64,000 nt of DNA from Trichobilharzia regenti (lineage: Eukaryota; Platyhelminthes; Trematoda; Strigeidida; Schistosomatidae): the NCBI GenBank assembly GCA_944472135.2, contig OX235270.1, positions 55,867,267 to 55,931,266 of the forward strand, in the 5' to 3' direction. This document shows, one piece after another, positions 56,652-64,000 of this stretch. The first letter of the stretch is position 1, and every line of letters begins with the position of its first letter. A model generated the notes under the pieces. It had not been told where the DNA came from. It searched no databases and saw nothing but the letters and a program-made list of their open reading frames with translations. A program made the translations under genes and the position numbers.

Positions 56652-57080
56652 TTTGGTGTCGCTGCCTACCGACAAATGAAAAGCCTATACCCTGCAGTTT
56701 TTGATGGAGACATATGGATCTTCGGGCAGGACTTCAAGGCTTCTGCGCAGTTGAGTGGCGTTCAAGATCTGTCAGCGATGGAGCTGCTACTTGAGACGCT
56801 GCTGGGAGGTCGGGCGAAAGCAGCATATGAAGGTGTGGGCCGAAGTATGGACGAATGTTCGACAGGGTCAGGCAAACAGTTTCCAAAGTGGGAAGGACCA
56901 TATATGGTCACTTCGAGATGGGGTTACGCAGACACAGTCGCAATGGCGAACAATAAGAGGCGCGTGAACGTCAGCGAGCTCCAGAAATGGATACAGCGAG
57001 ACAAGCCAACGATGACGCCTGCACCAAGTAGATCAAGCCGACTTCAGTCGCACGTATTTGACGGGGGACGAGTGTGGTGA
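56583..57080 (+). CDS. Gag/integrase-tail fusion frame of the miniature LTR element
   Basis: A 165-codon frame. The first ~23 codons lie in the LTR. The internal part starts with a Gypsy gag-like segment (MKSLYPAVFDGDIWIFGQDF...AMELLLETLLGGRAKAAYEG). It then changes abruptly to an integrase C-terminal module (FPKWEGPYMVTSRWGYADTV...RRVNVSELQKWIQRDKP), including the GPY signature. Everything between (protease, reverse transcriptase, RNase H, integrase core) is missing, yet the frame is open across the junction. Whether the protein is made or useful is unknown. The element is probably moved in trans. Confidence 0.75.
   Translation: MYKYVLIFIIKRSVAWPLSSVVTFGVAAYRQMKSLYPAVFDGDIWIFGQDFKASAQLSGVQDLSAMELLLETLLGGRAKAAYEGVGRSMDECSTGSGKQFPKWEGPYMVTSRWGYADTVAMANNKRRVNVSELQKWIQRDKPTMTPAPSRSSRLQSHVFDGGRVW
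56586..56614 (+). promoter_or_regulatory. LTR TATA box and polyadenylation signal
   Basis: TATAAATA (56586-56593) follows the row of CCAAT boxes, and AATAAA (56609-56614) lies 16 bases further on. The same arrangement recurs in the 3' LTR (57333-57361). Spacing fits a U3-R-U5 layout with a very short R. Confidence 0.6.
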
Positions 57081-57398
57081 GAGCAGGCTGCTAGCCGATT
57101 GGTTGGCACTAATCTACGTTAAGGTCTAGGTCACTAATGTGGGCCGTGAGAAGATATGAACAAGCCTGAGTCAACAACCAATCACAGCAAAGTTAACGTG
57201 GCAAAATATGATTCGCAGAGAGAACTCTATTTGTCAAGGAATCCCGAAACAACCAATCAGAAGCCTGCGTTTGTCTACCTAAACAACCAATCAGATGACT
57301 GCGCTTGTCTATAATAATGTTGTTGAAATATGTATAAATACGTGTTGATTTTCATAATAAAAGGATCTGTTGCCTGGCCCTTGTCTTCTGTTGTTACA
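57073..57398 (+). repeat. 3' LTR of the miniature LTR element (326 bp)
   Basis: The same ends and length as the 5' LTR, with only a few differences visible, near its 3' third (for example AATAAAAGG against AATAAAACG). It is followed by the CTAG target duplication. Confidence 0.9.
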
Positions 57399-57402
57399 CT
57401 AG

Positions 57403-57502
57403 GTATGGGGTTACATATGAAGATCCAAGAAAATAGTGCATCAGAGAGCGAAGACTCGAGTTTGCTGCCTCTCGAACTCTTCGCCAGCAGACGTGGTACC
57501 GC
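57403..57502 (+). pseudogene. Old CR1 relic, part 4: short segment between two LTR elements
   Basis: 100 bp that align with element A between RYRLPRGNPRR and CRPWNS (RYGVTYEDPRK, IRERR, RTLRQQTWYR). It is bounded by the TSD of the miniature element and by the Gypsy 5' LTR. Confidence 0.75.
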
Positions 57503-57802
57503 TGTAGTGGTAAATAATTCCTCAAAATTATTGACCACAGCAATCACTCACCATTGGATGCTGACCACCACTGTTTAAGTCGACTTGTTTAGCTGAAGGC
57601 TTCCGGTCAAGCATCCCCGCCATTTGGTATCCCGTCGTGTCACGTGCACGATCACTAGCTAGCTAAGCGTTCGTCTGACGGCTTGTTGTGGTCCTGAAAT
57701 ATATCACGTAGTTTGGACGGTCAAATACTGGCTTTTGCTTTGTTGTTGGCACGCGAGAATAAATTAGAGGCTGTGTAAGAGAGTTCCGTCAACCCTCTAA
57801 AC
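57503..57802 (+). repeat. 5' LTR of the Gypsy element (about 300 bp)
   Basis: It begins TGTAGTGGTAAATAATTCC and ends ...CTCTAAAC. It is nearly identical to the 3' LTR at 63552-63850, with about seven differences by eye, so it is a young insertion. TGGTGAGTTCAACCGCG immediately follows and is the likely primer-binding site. The LTR borders are uncertain by one or two bases. Confidence 0.9.
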
Positions 57803-57914
57803 TGGTGAGTTCAACCGCGAACTTCATCCACGATAAATCCGCACATAACCCCGGTGAGTTCGTTCCATTTTGTATTTGTTCTTGTACCGCATATTATTCG
57901 ACATAATTTTCGTC

Positions 57915-58375
57915 ATGAGTGATCTTAGTCCCAAAGTCATTCGTATCCTCTCAACTCCTAAAACCATTCAGCTTGTACCATACCAGATAATGCTGAAACG
58001 TGGTTTCAGCTAGCTGAAGCAGATTTTTGTGAGCGTGGGATAACCGATCAACGTTCACAGTTACTTGCAGTTATTCACGCCCTACCGCGGGAATTCAGCA
58101 AGTACTAACATCACAAATGTTCAGTCCCGAGGTAAGTAACTCGTACGAGTTGCTGAAAGCATCCCTCCTCAGGAGAAACGTTCTCACTGACCGTCAACAT
58201 CTGGACGAATCATTTCGTAACATCGAGTTAGGAGATCAGTCAGCCGTGAGCATGCTGACAAGAATGAGAGAATTTGTTGGCCAAAGTCAGTTCGACGAAG
58301 GACTGTTTAGAGAACTCTTCTTAACCAAGCACAGACAGTCTGTACAGACCGTACTTGTGACATTCGGGGTACTGT
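57915..58375 (+). pseudogene. Gypsy gag, first part, frameshifted
   Basis: It starts with ATG at 57915 (MSDLSPKVIRILSTP), shifts frame near 57960 (DNAETWFQLAEADFCERGIT), has a stop at about 58108, and continues in a third frame (NSYELLKASLLRRNVLTD, LRRNVL...RMREFVGQSQFDEGLF, VQTVLVTF). This is the capsid-like gag of trematode Gypsy elements. The frameshifts and the LINE insertion after VTF make it non-functional. Confidence 0.75.
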
Positions 58376-58765
58376 AATAGAGGACTGCTGAAAAAGTGGA
58401 ATAAATATATCACTGATCTCAACATAATACATCAATAAACTTCAGGCCAAGGGTGCTGTTCACAACAAAGTTATATAGGAGAATTGACTTCAAGCTTTAT
58501 TTTTCCCAGATATTTGTATTACATCCATCTGATGTCTGGGTTTTTTGTTAATGCGAAGACAATATTTCTATATTTCTTTATTTGTTGCACAAACAGACTT
58601 TATAGCAGACTGTTCCGATGGACTCTCATGTCAGAAAGAACAACCAAACTGTAAATTCATCATACAACAAATTATGTGTAATTTATATGATAACTTATCC
58701 ATGCCTGTACAATTGGTATGTTCCTGCATAAACAGGAAGAAATATATTTATTTTAGCTATTGCTG
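58376..58765 (+). mobile_element. CR1-like LINE 3' end (element C family) inserted in gag
   Basis: Non-coding. The block at 58480-58560 (TTCAAGCTTTATTTTTCCCA, then GGTTTTTTGTTAATGCGAAG) matches the element C 3' UTR at 41205-41300. The end carries GCCTGTACAATTGG and a perfect TTCCTG/CAGGAA hairpin (58721-58738). The gag frame resumes right after (AIAADKILEITK). The exact 5' border and any duplication are unclear. Confidence 0.8.
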
Positions 58766-58902
58766 CAGATAAGATTCTAGAAATAACTAAACGGTCAGTT
58801 CCCGAAATATGCTTGATGACTAAGCAGACTTCGAGTAAGGATCCTGCAATGATAGAGTTATGCAACTCCATCCAGCAGATGTTTAGGTCAAACATGCATT
58901 CT
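58766..58902 (+). pseudogene. Gypsy gag, middle part
   Basis: The continuation of gag after the LINE insertion: AIAADKILEITKRSVPEICL, then DPAMIELCNSIQQMFRSNMH. It ends at TGCATTCT, the left copy of the Merlin target duplication. Confidence 0.75.
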
Positions 58903-59787
58903 GGCAAAGTTAAACTTTCGACACCACTAACAACCAATCAGCAAACGACCTCGAACGGACCAATCACATTAAAGAGGCATATATGATGAATGGAAATGTA
59001 TATTTATAGAAAAAAGCATAAAATAGATAATAAAAAAGGTTACATGGGATATCTTTCTCGAACATGTGAGAGAAAAATCTCCCAGTTTAGCATGGGACTG
59101 TCAATGGAGAAGTTACACCATATCCTGTACATATATTCATCCAAATGACTATAAATGAGATCCTTTTGAGATACATTTATAGCCCTTATCCTATTTTCCA
59201 ACCTGCCCCAAAATCCTTCATTAGAATTTGTGTGTGTCCTCGTAACGGGATCCACAACATCACTTGAATGGTTGTCTCTACGATGAATATATCCCAGAGA
59301 TGACAACGAATTGTAGCCTTTCCGTGTGTATAATTGACCCCCGCTTAACAATTCTGCTAACAATAGGTATAAGAGTAGTTGCTTTTCTATCTGCTATCCT
59401 TAGGGAGAGAAGCGACCTAGCGAAAAAAGTTCCTACGAAATGATGAAATTATCAGCATACCCTCTCTAGTGTTAGTAGGCTTCAAACATATAGCACAACG
59501 ATGAACAAACCCATCAGTTGATTTGGTTTAGCTTTTTAAAGTCATGATACCACCACACAATCAAATTTGTTCTTTCCGGAGCAACTGAAATCTAGGAAAT
59601 ACTGGGAAACACTAACCTCCTCGAATTGCAACAACAGCCTTGTAAGGTCACGCATTAGAAATGAATCAGGCGCTATACAACATTGAACTGCGTTCGTGAA
59701 CCTCATTGGATAATTCGACATCGTTCGTGAATCTTATTGGATAATTCGCTGATTGGTAGTTAGTGGTGTCGAAAGTTTAACTTCGCC
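58903..59787 (-). mobile_element. Merlin DNA transposon, 885 bp, TSD TGCATTCT
   Basis: Inverted ends begin GGCAAAGTTAAACTTTCGAC on the left and GGCGAAGTTAAACTTTCGAC on the right strand, with similarity continuing for about 40 bp (CACCACTAAC, ACCAATCAGC). Both sides carry the perfect 8-bp duplication TGCATTCT (58895-58902, 59788-59795), the size typical of Merlin. It encodes a transposase fragment on the minus strand and is internally reduced compared with autonomous Merlin elements. Confidence 0.9.
59040..59363 (-). pseudogene. Merlin transposase, C-terminal fragment
   Basis: A 107-codon frame with the Merlin/IS1016-type C-terminal signature: NHSSDVVDPVTRTHTNSNEG, FWGRLENRIRAI and LDEYMYRIWCN. 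The Glu of NEGFW (residue 49) corresponds to the third catalytic residue. The aspartate expected in the YTD-like motif reads YTRKGY, and the first catalytic Asp region was not found, so the protein is inactive. The element may still move in trans through its ends. Confidence 0.8.
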
Positions 59788-59795
59788 TGCATTCT

Positions 59796-59960
59796 AAATC
59801 CTCCGACCATCGTCCTAAATCTCTTCAACGCAGGAACTCACGTGGTCGATTTAAGTCCAAACCACGTTCACTGAAAAACCCTGACTGGTGCTGGTACCAC
59901 AACACCTATGGCCAAGAAGCGAAGTGTTGCCGTAAGCCTTGTAACTTCGGAAATGTCTCA
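59796..59960 (+). pseudogene. Gypsy gag, last part with zinc knuckle
   Basis: Downstream of the Merlin insertion the gag tail is basic (SLQRRNSRGRFKSKPRSLKN), followed by a variant zinc knuckle WCWYHNTYGQEAKCCRKPC (59886-59942). This C-x2-H...C-x3-C arrangement is typical of trematode Gypsy nucleocapsids. Confidence 0.8.
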
Positions 59961-60413
59961 AAGTCTGTGGGAAACTATTCCGCCGACACGCGTTAGCGGC
60001 AACCGTCGTCGGTGGCACTAGCCGCCTCCTTTACATCCATGATGTGATAAGCCAGACTTGATAATTAGTCGGCACAGGTGCCGAAGTCAGCATCCTTCCT
60101 TTGGTAGGAAATACGTCTATCTGAACGTAGGTTTACGCAAACCTATTCGATGGATTTTCCTTTTCGCTGAAGTTACAATGCCCATCATTGGCACGGACCT
60201 ACATAATCATCATGATTTACTCGTAGACGTCCGCCGAAAACGACTGATTGACAATACTACTAGTCTGTCTATCAAAGGCATCAGCTACATAGGCCCTAGT
60301 TTATCACCCGTTAAGATAAAGGCAATCCTTGATCCAACTTTTCAACCTATGTTGACAAGTATCCGGAACTTAACTGCCCGTCGAACGACCTACCGTGCAT
60401 AACCAGCAATGTT
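59961..60413 (+). pseudogene. Gypsy aspartic protease region, defective
   Basis: RLLYIHDVISQT, then two stops, then VGTGAEVS (60068-60091), where a retroviral-type protease has D-T-G. The catalytic Asp is replaced by Gly (GAC to GGC). After a further frameshift the region continues MPIIGTDLHNHHDLLVDVRR up to the reverse transcriptase. The protease is dead by three independent lesions. Confidence 0.75.
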
Positions 60414-63050
60414 ATGCACCACATCATTACCACAGGACAACCTGTGACATCTAAAGCACGACGATTAGCTCCTGACAAACTGAGAATCGCCAGGAATGAA
60501 TTTGACCATATGCTTACCCTTGGCATCATTCGACCTTCGAATAGCCCATGGGCATCCCCACTTCATATGGTTCCGAAAAAGGATAGCAACGATTGGCGAC
60601 CCACCGGTGATTACCGGCGAGTGAATGCCAAAACAACCCCTGATTGCTACCCGTTGCCTCATATACACGACTTGACGGCAACCTTATCCGGCGCGACTAT
60701 ATTCTCCAAAATCGACTTGGTTAAAGCGTATAACCAAATCCCGATGGCAACAGAAGATATCCCGAAAACGGCTATCATTACGCCTTTCGGACTTTTTGAA
60801 TTTCTACGTATGCCATTCGGTCTTCGGAATGCAGCCCAAACATTCCAACGCTTCATTGACGAAGTATTTCGCGGTCTCGACTTTGTATACGCATACTTAG
60901 ACGACTGCCTCATTGCCAGTCCAGACAAGGAAACTCACCTTAGGCACTTGGACTTGGCATTTGAAAGGTTACGCCAACATGGTGTTACTATCAATATTCA
61001 AAAGTGTCAAATCGGTGTTGACTCACTCGACTTCCTGGGTCACACTATTGACTGCAAGGGCATTCGCCCACTGGCTACTAAGGTCGAGGCTATACTGAAC
61101 TTTCCAGAGCCACAGACGGTGAAAAGTCTCCGCACTTTTAACGGCTTAGTAAATTATTATCGACGCTTTATTCCCAACTGTGCCTCTCTGATTCAGCCAT
61201 TGACAGACCTCCTTCGAGGGAATAACAAGTCCATAGAACTTGACGCGTCTGCTCGAAATGCTTTTACCCAGATTAAAAAAGCTATTGCGAATGCCACACT
61301 TCTGATGTATCAGGATCCAACGGCACCGTTAAGTATCTCGGTTGATGCATCAAACACTGCAATCGGCGCAGTTCTACAACAGCTAGTTGACAAAGAGTGG
61401 CAACCACTCGCCTTTTTCTCCAGGCGCCTTCAATTAGCTGAAACGAAGTACAGCACATTCGGCAGAGAACTTCTGGCTATGTACTGTGCTATACGACATT
61501 TTCGACATTCAGTAGAGGGTCGTGAATTCATAATTTTTACTGATCACAAACCTCTGACGTACTCTCTGAACTCACCTTCAGATAAGTATTCACCCAGGGA
61601 ATCACGACAACTGGATTACGTTTCACAGTTTACATCAGATATTCGCCATGTATCCGGAGTAAACAACACTGTGGCAGATGCCTTGTCGCGCGTTTGTTCC
61701 CTCACCCAAATCGACGGCATAGACCTTGTAAAACTGGCTCGTCTTCAAAAAGAAGATACCGAGCTTCAACATGAGTTGTCGAAAACAACTCTACAATTAG
61801 CTGAGAAACCCTTAGGTATGGGAAGAGATACTATTCTATGCGACATTTCCACGAGTACTCCTCGCCCCATCGTGCCTAAAAGTTATCGCCGTAACGTCTT
61901 CAATACGTTGCATGGCTTATCTCACCCAGGTATTCGAACTACTGTCAAGCTCGTAACTAGTCGGTTTTGTTGGCCTGGCATTAATAAAGAAGTAAGGGAA
62001 TGGGCGCACACGTGCTTAGCTTGTCAAAAGTGCAAGGTGATAAGACACACCAAAAGCCCACTTGGCACCTTTCTTCTCCCTGACGCTCGTTTTGAACACG
62101 TCCATATAGATTTGGTTGGACCCCTTCCTGAATCCCATGGATATGCCTATATTTTAACTTGCATCGATCGATTCACACGATGGCCGGAAGCAGTACCCAT
62201 CAAGGACGTATCTGCTGAAACAGTCGCACGCGTCTTCGTAGAAAGATGGATCGCTAACTTTGGATGCCCATCTTCCATAACAACTGATCGCGGGCGGCAA
62301 TTCGAAAGTGGCTTATTCTTCGCCCTGACTAAAATCATAGGTTGCATGCGTTTTCGAACAACAGCCTACCATCCTCAAGCTAATGGTATGGTAGAACGTC
62401 TACACAGACAGCTGAAAGCTGGTCTGTCAGCTGCAAACAACACCCATTGGACTGAATCCCTTCCGTTAGTTCTCCTAGGGATACGAAACGCCTTGAAAAC
62501 CGATGCTGGTTGTACTAGCGCCGAGCTAGTATATGGCACGACACTGCGACTGCCTGGTGAATTTGTTTCTCCCTCGAGCTTCCCACCAGTGGTAGATCAC
62601 GCTTCATACGTCAGCAGGCTTACAAACGCAATGCGTTCAGTTAAACCTGCTCCCCTTCGTCCACAGTCCATTGATGTTTTCGTTCATCCGTGTTTGAAAA
62701 CTTCTTCACATGTATTTGTTCGTCGCGACTCTGTGCGCAGACCCCTGGAACCCCCATACGACGGACCTTATAAAGTAATTAAACGTTCTGATAAATTCTT
62801 TGTCTTGGACAAAAAAGGCCGCGAGGACACCGTCAGCATTGACCGTCTGAAACCGGCTTACTTGGAGGGTAATCCTATTAGCATAGAGCTCAACGTACCC
62901 CAAAATCCACAAGTAACAGAAGATCGTCTAGACATCGATGAAGTCACTAGCACAGCGACAGCTACCGAACCTTCTATCGAGCCTCCTAAGAAAACCCGTT
63001 CTGGACGCACCGTAAGGTTCCCAGAATATCTGCACACCTATATGACATAA
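60414..63050 (+). CDS. Gypsy pol: reverse transcriptase, RNase H, integrase (intact frame)
   Basis: An 878-codon frame. Reverse transcriptase: [15 protein letters not shown] with D101, [13 protein letters not shown], and catalytic YLDD 161-164. RNase [11 protein letters not shown] (D311), GRELLA (E352), FTDHKPLT (D377) and VADALSR (D422). Integrase: zinc-binding HPGIRTT...WPG...CLACQKC (504-540), catalytic D566, D625 (TTDRGRQF) and E661 (NGMVERLH). The C-terminal GPY-like segment is [16 protein letters not shown]. All catalytic residues are present. The listed ATG is internal. The natural product would be a gag-pol polyprotein, but upstream gag and protease are broken, so the copy is not autonomous. 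Confidence 0.95.
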   Translation: MHHIITTGQPVTSKARRLAPDKLRIARNEFDHMLTLGIIRPSNSPWASPLHMVPKKDSNDWRPTGDYRRVNAKTTPDCYPLPHIHDLTATLSGATIFSKIDLVKAYNQIPMATEDIPKTAIITPFGLFEFLRMPFGLRNAAQTFQRFIDEVFRGLDFVYAYLDDCLIASPDKETHLRHLDLAFERLRQHGVTINIQKCQIGVDSLDFLGHTIDCKGIRPLATKVEAILNFPEPQTVKSLRTFNGLVNYYRRFIPNCASLIQPLTDLLRGNNKSIELDASARNAFTQIKKAIANATLLMYQDPTAPLSISVDASNTAIGAVLQQLVDKEWQPLAFFSRRLQLAETKYSTFGRELLAMYCAIRHFRHSVEGREFIIFTDHKPLTYSLNSPSDKYSPRESRQLDYVSQFTSDIRHVSGVNNTVADALSRVCSLTQIDGIDLVKLARLQKEDTELQHELSKTTLQLAEKPLGMGRDTILCDISTSTPRPIVPKSYRRNVFNTLHGLSHPGIRTTVKLVTSRFCWPGINKEVREWAHTCLACQKCKVIRHTKSPLGTFLLPDARFEHVHIDLVGPLPESHGYAYILTCIDRFTRWPEAVPIKDVSAETVARVFVERWIANFGCPSSITTDRGRQFESGLFFALTKIIGCMRFRTTAYHPQANGMVERLHRQLKAGLSAANNTHWTESLPLVLLGIRNALKTDAGCTSAELVYGTTLRLPGEFVSPSSFPPVVDHASYVSRLTNAMRSVKPAPLRPQSIDVFVHPCLKTSSHVFVRRDSVRRPLEPPYDGPYKVIKRSDKFFVLDKKGREDTVSIDRLKPAYLEGNPISIELNVPQNPQVTEDRLDIDEVTSTATATEPSIEPPKKTRSGRTVRFPEYLHTYMT

Positions 63051-63551
63051 CGAAGTCGTGTGATTCACGCAACTCATTCGTTTGTGGTACTAACTATTTT
63101 TTTTGACGTATCAATTTTTTTATATACAGTACCACTGAACACAAGTAAATTTTTTTTCAACAGTTCATGTAACATGCACAAAAAAATTAATTAAATGTAT
63201 TTTTTTTCGATGTTCTGAACTTAGCATTATTTTACTGTATAGTAAATGCACATCATTTTTTTTAACAAAAAAGCTGATTTGGTACATTTTCCTCGACATG
63301 GTTCTTAGCGTTCTTGTTTTCTTTTCCAGGTGCGACGGGCACTGGACAGGAAACAAACGAAGCACGGGATCCAACGAACAACAACAAGGAAGCTATGTAC
63401 AAACACCCTATTAGCATAGGCAGACAAACCAGTAGGCATGCCACCAAGCCGCTCGGAAGATTTTTTTCACCCGAAAGGGAACCATCGAGTTTTTTTACTT
63501 CCGGCTGGTTCTGTCTTAGGGTCCTCACCACCCCACTAGGGGGGAGTGAGC
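63051..63551 (+). other. Gypsy 3' untranslated region and polypurine tract
   Basis: T-rich sequence after the pol stop, then a segment ending in CCACTAGGGGGGAGTGAG. The run of G/A directly before the 3' LTR (63538-63550) is the expected plus-strand primer. No envelope-like frame is present. Confidence 0.75.
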
Positions 63552-63850
63552 TGTAGCGGTAAATAATTCCCCAAAATTATTGACCACAGCAATCACTCAC
63601 CATTGGATGCTGACCACCACTGTTTAAGTCGACTTGTTTAGCTGAAGGCTTCCGGTCAAGCATCCCCGCCATTTGGTACCCCGTCGTGTCACGTGCACGA
63701 TCACTAGCAAGCTAAGCGTTCGTCTGACGGCTTGTTGTGGTCCTGAAATATATCACGTAGTTTGGACGGTCAAATACTGGCTTTTGCTTTGTTGTTGGCA
63801 CGCGAGAATAAATTAGAGGCTATGTAAGAGAATTCCGTCCACCTCTAAAC
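63552..63850 (+). repeat. 3' LTR of the Gypsy element (about 299 bp)
   Basis: It begins TGTAGCGGTAAATAATTCC and ends ...CTCTAAAC. It differs from the 5' LTR at only a handful of positions, including a CAAC/C-AC indel. AATAAA lies in GAGAATAAATTAG near the end. Confidence 0.9.
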
Positions 63851-63935
63851 TGCGTTATCGTTGGAAAGCTTTAAATGGAGGCTGGAAAAGCATGCAGTGA
63901 AACAAAGCCTGAGTCCGAACGGCCTAACTTCTTGA
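63851..63935 (+). pseudogene. Old CR1 relic, part 5: C-terminus after the Gypsy element
   Basis: It reads LSLESFKWRLEKHAVKQSLS then PNGLTS and a stop, matching the end of element A ORF2 (PSLDAFKRRLDNHAAIQGLH, PNGLSP, stop). This proves that the Gypsy element inserted into the relic. Sequence after 63935 should be its 3' UTR. Confidence 0.85.
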
Positions 63936-64000
63936 AACTCACACACATTATCAATAGGTATGCTCGTCCTCTACTACTGCCCATTCTACTTTGTCGTACT

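Larger units (their letters stand above)
56326..57398 (+). mobile_element. Miniature LTR retrotransposon (TRIM-like), TSD CTAG
   Basis: Two 326-bp LTRs enclose only 421 bp. The element is flanked by a perfect 4-bp duplication CTAG (56322-56325, 57399-57402). A TGGTGTCGCTGCC sequence two bases after the 5' LTR is the likely primer-binding site, and ACGGGGGACGAG just before the 3' LTR is a good polypurine tract. Removing the element and one CTAG restores alignment of the LINE relic. The internal part is a gag start fused to an integrase end, so it arose by internal deletion of a Gypsy-type parent. Confidence 0.9.
57503..63850 (+). mobile_element. Gypsy/Ty3-type LTR retrotransposon with two nested insertions
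   Basis: A complete LTR-to-LTR element: 5' LTR, primer-binding site, broken gag, zinc knuckle, defective protease, intact reverse transcriptase/RNase H/integrase, polypurine tract (AGGGGGGAGTGAG, 63538-63550) and 3' LTR. Its gag is split by a LINE 3' end (about 58376-58765) and a Merlin transposon (58903-59787). It sits inside the old CR1 relic. No clear target duplication remains, and comparison with element A suggests about 20 relic bases were lost at the junction. Confidence 0.9.

Noticed and set aside
1..64000. CRISPR arrays, operons, prophage or bacterial features
   Set aside because: No regularly spaced repeats of that kind, no ribosome-binding-site spaced gene runs, and the content is clearly eukaryotic.

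Overview
The window looks like a repeat-rich stretch of a blood-fluke (Schistosoma-type trematode) nuclear genome. The sequence is AT-rich and gene-poor, and almost every long reading frame belongs to a transposable element. The repeat set fits schistosomes: CR1-like and RTE-like LINEs, a Penelope-like fragment, BEL/Pao- and Gypsy-type LTR elements, a Merlin DNA transposon, tRNA-headed SINEs, and a type I hammerhead ribozyme of the kind known from the schistosome Sm-alpha repeats. No species was determined, and no homology search was possible. All identities come from motifs and from comparing parts of the window with each other.

Layout. 1-600: a fold-back repeat followed by a hammerhead ribozyme. 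600-27000: mostly unassigned intergenic or intronic sequence. It holds a 5'-truncated two-headed tRNA SINE with perfect 11-bp target duplications (5476-5774), an RTE 3' fragment with a perfect 14-bp duplication (16017-16447), a fold-back MITE (16516-16692), an inverted RTE tail (17401-17760) and a Penelope GIY-YIG fragment (18414-18626). Several minus-strand segments have splice-like borders and may be host exons (about 11.9, 14.8, 23.5 and 26.1-26.7 kb). 27.1-31.8 kb: a nearly complete minus-strand CR1-like LINE (element A) with an intact 932-residue endonuclease/reverse transcriptase.

33.5-43.7 kb: CR1-like element B on the plus strand, split by a 5'-truncated related element C and by a very short LINE 3' end. 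The insertion joins B and C in frame into one 1020-codon frame with two reverse transcriptases. 43.9-51.5 kb: two BEL/Pao-type elements carrying only a gag-like gene (X, plus, broken; Y, minus, nearly intact), an inverted copy of the element B ORF1, and a solo LTR. Y has paired LTRs but unmatched flanks, which indicates recombination.

52.5-64 kb: one old CR1 relic of the element A family, taken apart by later insertions. These are a solo LTR with TSD CTAC, a CR1 3' end, a 1.07-kb miniature LTR element with TSD CTAG that encodes a gag/integrase-tail fusion, and a 6.3-kb Gypsy element. The Gypsy element has an intact 878-codon reverse transcriptase/RNase H/integrase frame. Its gag is broken by a CR1 3' end and by an 885-bp Merlin transposon with perfect 8-bp duplications. 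The relic resumes immediately after the Gypsy 3' LTR.

How the parts work together. The LINE enzymes probably mobilise the SINE, whose tail resembles the RTE 3' end. The Gypsy-like machinery presumably mobilised the miniature LTR element, and some autonomous BEL element the gag-only ones. Different CR1 3' ends in the window share a GCCTGTA block followed by a hairpin whose stem sequence changes but whose pairing is kept, a likely recognition site for the reverse transcriptase.
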